Shown: piece by piece, positions 60,001-64,000 of the stretch
Layout: each line of letters starts with the position of its first letter
Numbering within the stretch: the first letter of the stretch is position 1
NCBI GenBank assembly: GCA_950295325.1
Contig: OX485805.1
Coordinates: 49,438,758-49,502,757, forward strand
From: Polytrichum commune
Lineage: Eukaryota > Streptophyta > Polytrichopsida > Polytrichales > Polytrichaceae
Length of the DNA stretch: 64,000 nt
Direction of reading: 5' to 3'
Notes under the pieces: model-generated
The model's input: only the letters and a program-made list of their open reading frames with translations
The model's database searches: none
What the model was told of the DNA's origin: nothing
Made by a program: the position numbers and the translations under genes

Positions 60001-63000
60001 TCTGAACATTTAGTCCAATCTTGTCTAAACACGTGTATGTTTGGTGTCCATTCTTAGATCCACACCTAACCACACATCACTCAAATATAGGTGTCCATTT
60101 AAGATAAGCAGCCAAATTAGGCCCGCTTAACTCATGACCGTTCTTTCCAGAAGCTTATGTTTCATTAGAGTCCCCTTTGTTCATGATTCAAATCACATTT
60201 GACCAGTCATGTGGCTATTTTTTAGGCTAAACAATATGAAGATGCAGAGAGGATTTTTAAAAGTATGGAGGATAGGGATGGAGCAAAGCCTGATGCTCGG
60301 TTGTTCAATCTTATGATACACACATACGGCAAAGCTGGAAAGATCACAGAATCACAAAACCTGTTCCGAAAGATGAAGAGCTTGGGTTTTCCTCTGTCGG
60401 CAGTCACATTCAATAGTTTGATGGCTTTTCAAAATACTGTTCCAGATGCAGAGGCTTGTCTGCGGCAGGTGATCTTCAAACAACTCTTTGTTAGTTGAAT
60501 CTGCCAAACCTGGATCTGATTTCCAAGCCTGTGATAAAGTGGAATCAACTTTATGTCTACCTTTACCTTTTCTACAATGCTTGAATATTAGATGCATTTG
60601 CAACTTCTCAAACAATGAAGCACAATAGAGTTATCCTTTTAACTCAATGGGACCTTTTTGGCAGGAGGTGGTCCCATATGATCTTGTATTGGTTGTTCTA
60701 CATACAAAATCAATAAAAACATTTCCACCTGTGGTGCATGCTCAGAGGTAGCTATCGGATTTGAATGAAGAACAACCTATCTTGTGAGCTTCATTGAGGA
60801 CCAAACTCATTTTAGGACCTTTTTGGCATGCCAAAATGAGTTTGACCCTCAATGAACCAATATAGAATTTTTTTTCCAATCAAACCTCCTCATGACTACC
60901 TCCAAGCATGCACCAAAATCACACCAAACATGGAAGGTGTTGTATACAAAACAACTAACTCCGAAAAAGTCAAATTGAGTTAGAGGATAAGTCTAATGTG
61001 TCATGAGTTTAAGACAACCCATTGTTTTGTCTGGTTTGTCTCCCTCATGGAAATCTTGTGCAGACTGACAAAGGACCTAACATCGTAGAGCATGTTTTTG
61101 TTGTTGATAGTATCATACGTGTGGCTTTTTGAACACTGTAATATAAAATCCCAAGCTTTTCCAGTGGTACTTGGGTGTTTCAGTGTTGTCATTTCCCAAA
61201 CTCCTCAAAAAGCCCTTACAGGTTGTTCTCAAGCATGTGGTTGGTTGTTTTCATACATTGATCAACAACATTGTCAAGCTATCAAGGGCCGAATACCTTT
61301 GGTGGAATCTTAGGCTAACTTTGACAATGCCCAAGATGATGGTACTTACAAAATCATGCTTCTTCCTGTAGTAGGAAGCTGATCAGGGATGATGTAATAT
61401 CTGACAGGTCGCTCTCTCTCTCAGATGCAACTTGCTAATATCAACCCAGACGTCGTCACATACACGGGGCTAATGAAAGTGTACGCTAAAGCCAGACGAG
61501 TGGAAGAAGCTCAAGAACTTTTTCGCGAAATGGTTGCTTCTGGGGTCAGGTGTGCACTTGAAATCAGTGGTCTTGTCTTTTGAGTTCAGGGTGCAAGACT
61601 CTTTTTGAGCACCCCTCCATGCCATCTATTTGCAGGACCAGCGCAGTGCATCAGCTGAATTTTTAAGCTAGAATGACACTACCCTATAGAGTCATCCTTT
61701 AATTCAGTGAGAATTTCCGTCAGGAGTTGGTCCCTATGATGTTCTATGAATTGTTTTGCATACAATGTCAACAATTTCTTTCCACTTGTGGTGCGTGCTC
61801 GGAGGTAGTATTTGAATTTGAATGAAGAGCAACCTATTTCAGTTCATTGAGGGCCAAAGTCATTTTAGCTACTCTTGGCATGCCTAAATGAGTTAGACCC
61901 TCAATGAGACAATATATAATGTTCTTCGGGATCCACACTATCTTCAAGCATGCACTCAAAGCTTACCAAACATGAAAGGTGGTGTTTCCAAAACAACCAA
62001 CTCCCGACCAAAAGTCCCTTCAAATTGAAGTCCCTATGATACCACATTCTTTGGTTGGACTTGAATCTAGTGTGTCAGGGTCTTAAATAAACCATTCCAC
62101 ACTCGCTATCATAATTCTAACAACCATGTTATAGTAATTCCATTCATCAATGCAGAAGACATTATTTTGTGTAGCTCAAGTATGATTTGGTTCTCCTGTG
62201 AGTATTTCTCGTCCTCCCAGAAAAGTAAAGAAAAATGATTGTGGTGTTTTGTTCCCGAAAACATGATTTTGAGCCTGTTGGTCCAATAGCTGTGAAGGGA
62301 CATTCCTTTGTAGCACTTAGGGGGAGTAATTCATCCCTCCTGTAGGTGGGCTTAGTGTGTGTCTTGTCTGTTATCAACTTATCTTTTGTTTTGGATTCAA
62401 TTTGTTAGAAATTTTATGGATGCTTGGTGTATGTTGTTCATTGCTTTTGAAATATGTGGTAGTTTCGTCCTCTATATAATGGGTGTACAAGTAACCTACA
62501 ATTTTTTGTTATTTTGCCCAGGCCCTCACGGACAGCATACAACACCTTACTGGACGCCTATGCTAAAAGCAAAGATGTTCAAGGGGCAGAGTCCGTCTTC
62601 AAGAAGATGGGTCAGGATAAGTACGTCAAGAGGCCCATTCCTTTTCATGATAACAACGATGACTCCTAATCCATCTTGAATATTGCTCAGTACCATCTTT
62701 CTATTTTGGCCAACTCTAAGGTGGCTCATCAAACCCTAAATCCTAAACCCTAAATTTTACACCCAAAAACTCTTTACTCACAGGCCTTGTTGAAATGTAG
62801 GTGCCGACCTGATGTACACTCGTACACGACTCTTTTGGCAGCATATGCAAATACCGGAGACATGAAAAAGGCGAAGCAATTGTTGGTGAGGATGAAGAAG
62901 GATGGAATAGAACCAAATGTAGTAACATATGGGACTCTCATGTTGGGCTACACGAGTGTGAATGACACAGACGCACTACTTCAAACCTTTGAAGACCTAA

Positions 63001-63215
63001 AAACGGCAGGCTTGAAACCTAACGAGACCATCTTCACCTTGTTGGTGCGCACTTTTGGGCAGATGGAGGATTTCGAGGCTGCGTTCTCGTGGTTTAAGGA
63101 TATGATTGCCTCGGGTTGCTCTCCAGACCAAAGGTCAAGGTCAGCTCTCATGGATGCTTGTCAAAGTAGTGAACAGAAGCAATTAGTTCTAGAATACCTT
63201 GGTAGTATAGCCTAA
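57035..63215 (+). CDS. P-class pentatricopeptide repeat protein (At3g59040-like)
   Basis: Seven exons, all phase-consistent: 57035-57199, 58210-58500, 59373-59663, 60226-60468, 61425-61549, 62522-62620, 62801-63215; 542 aa. Residues 1-55 look like an organelle targeting peptide. Residues about 80-150 hold the conserved lead-in (LMRLRQLKKWSSIVE, then ALDWLKEQEWWNF). About ten 35-residue PPR motifs follow to near the C terminus, for example YNLLVTAYGKLGQPEKAE, VTYTGLMKVYAKARRVEEAQ, AYNTLLDAYAKSKDVQGAE and VTYGTLMLGYTSVND. There is no E or DYW extension, so RNA stabilisation, splicing or translation is more likely than editing. The architecture and the WWNF lead-in match Arabidopsis At3g59040, a plastid PPR. 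Exon 1 is the least certain: its start is chosen as the in-frame ATG and its donor is GTTTGT. Exon 2 might instead begin at 58107. Several introns contain MITEs. Confidence 0.88.
59745..60130. repeat. dispersed repeat in PPR intron 3
   Basis: ACCCACTTCTCATAGGATATGA, ATGGTCACATAGGTCC and TTAGATCCACACCTAACCAC occur in the same order as one arm of the 56.4-56.75 kb cluster. Confidence 0.7.
60625..60995. mobile_element. palindromic MITE, family P, copy 4 (in an intron)
   Basis: The best preserved member. TAGAGTTATCCTTTTAACTC at the left is mirrored by GAGTTAGAGGATAAGTCTA at the right. It folds at GGCATGCCAAAATGAG with arms CCAAACTCATTTTAGGACC / AAAATGAGTTTGACC. It lies in the intron between PPR exons 4 and 5. 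Confidence 0.83.
61688..62040. mobile_element. palindromic MITE, family P, copy 5 (in an intron)
   Basis: Starts TAGAGTCATCCTTTAATTCA. It contains GTGGTGCGTGCTCGGAGGTAG and the mirrored TTCAAGCATGCACTC, folding near CTTGGCATGCCTAAATGAG, and ends at AAATTGAAGTCCCTATGAT. It lies in the intron between PPR exons 5 and 6. Confidence 0.75.
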
Positions 63216-64000
63216 CTGCAGCACTATCATATTTTAATACAATCATGTAGAATCCATTTTTAACCTTTTAGGTCTGTCATGCAAGATTCTGTAGTATAGG
63301 AATGTTCTCAGAGCCCCAGTCAGTAATTTTAAGTTGAGTGAGGAGGTTGGAAAAGACGAATAGGGTACTCAAACGGCGTGGTTACAATCCGAATTAATTC
63401 AATTCAAAAGGGACAGGATGGTACAAGTTGACATAAAGCTTTGAATCCTTGAGCTCTTTTGCGGGACGGAAGAAGTGGCATCCTGTAGTTGTGTGTTGGT
63501 GTAAGATATGGTAATAGAACAACATTGAGTTGCTCTATCAATAACTTGTTACTAAAAGTATTATTTGGCTGCTATCCTAACTTGTAGGTTATCAATCAGC
63601 TGTTTATTGCAATGCTTCAGTTACTTAAAGGTTCTCCATGTTTTTCAGCCTATAACAGAATTCTAAATTGAAGTTATCAAAAGTTCATGCAGTTTATGGG
63701 GATCGCAGGCCAGAAAACCAAAAACAACTTGATCACTGGGATATTATGGACTAGAGACAATTCGTACCACTACCCAAACATTTTACATGTATGGGTCAAT
63801 GACTCTCAATTTTTCCAACAATATTTGTCTTTCTTACAAATACTGACAGTGGCCTTCATAGTAAGGACTAGAGATATTTGTGGCATAAGTAGTACCACTA
63901 GGAGTAATTACTGTCAAAGGGCCATTGCTATGGGTTGAGATCCAGAGCATCCTGACTCCTGATGAAAAATTGGGACCCAGCTAAGGTATGTGGGTGTTAT
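63216..64000. other. 3' flank of the PPR gene
   Basis: Follows the stop codon; presumably the 3' UTR and then intergenic sequence to the window end. No further gene is recognised, and the open stretch at 63687-63938 has no domain. Confidence 0.5.

Overview
The window is nuclear DNA of a land plant. Genes are split by GT-AG introns with conserved phases. The recognisable proteins are plant types: a P-class PPR protein, DWARF27-like (DUF4033) proteins and a trihelix/Myb-like factor. The rest is dense with plant transposable elements (Ty3 retrotransposon, pogo-like transposase, foldback elements and MITEs). A seed-free plant (lycophyte or fern) is my best guess because the proteins are distant from the flowering-plant versions I know, but the sequence does not settle this.

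Layout. 1-430: 32-bp palindromic tandem array cut by the window edge. 706-4521: a seven-exon gene whose product looks like a ParB-type domain fused to a degenerate beta-class DNA methyltransferase fold; this is the most unusual gene here. 4997-13680: a dispersed repeat interrupted, at a TA, by about 7.56 kb. That insert holds five exons of a RELCH (LisH/HEAT) homologue and a decayed pogo/Tigger-like transposase, itself split by a 3-kb element rich in minisatellites. The uninterrupted form of the repeat lies at 25724-26835. 14046-15252 and 28173-29459: two long-inverted-repeat elements of one family, with 8-bp and 9-bp target duplications. About 13.85-19.96 kb and 38.54-44.82 kb: two direct copies of a segment carrying a trihelix-like gene; copy B looks intact, copy A has a shifted last splice acceptor. 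30.9-37.55 kb: a broken Ty3 retrotransposon with a 408-bp MITE in its protease region and the integrase plus most of the 3' LTR deleted.

44.8-53.4 kb: two DWARF27-like genes head to head. The minus-strand one loses its 3' exons exactly where duplication copy B begins; the plus-strand one is complete (260 aa). 57.0-63.2 kb: a complete ten-repeat PPR gene related to Arabidopsis At3g59040, with palindromic MITEs in its introns. The intact DWARF27-like and PPR proteins both begin with sequence compatible with a plastid transit peptide. There is no operon-like organisation. Exon coordinates were worked out by hand from splice signals and phase, and family calls rest on recalled motifs, not database searches.
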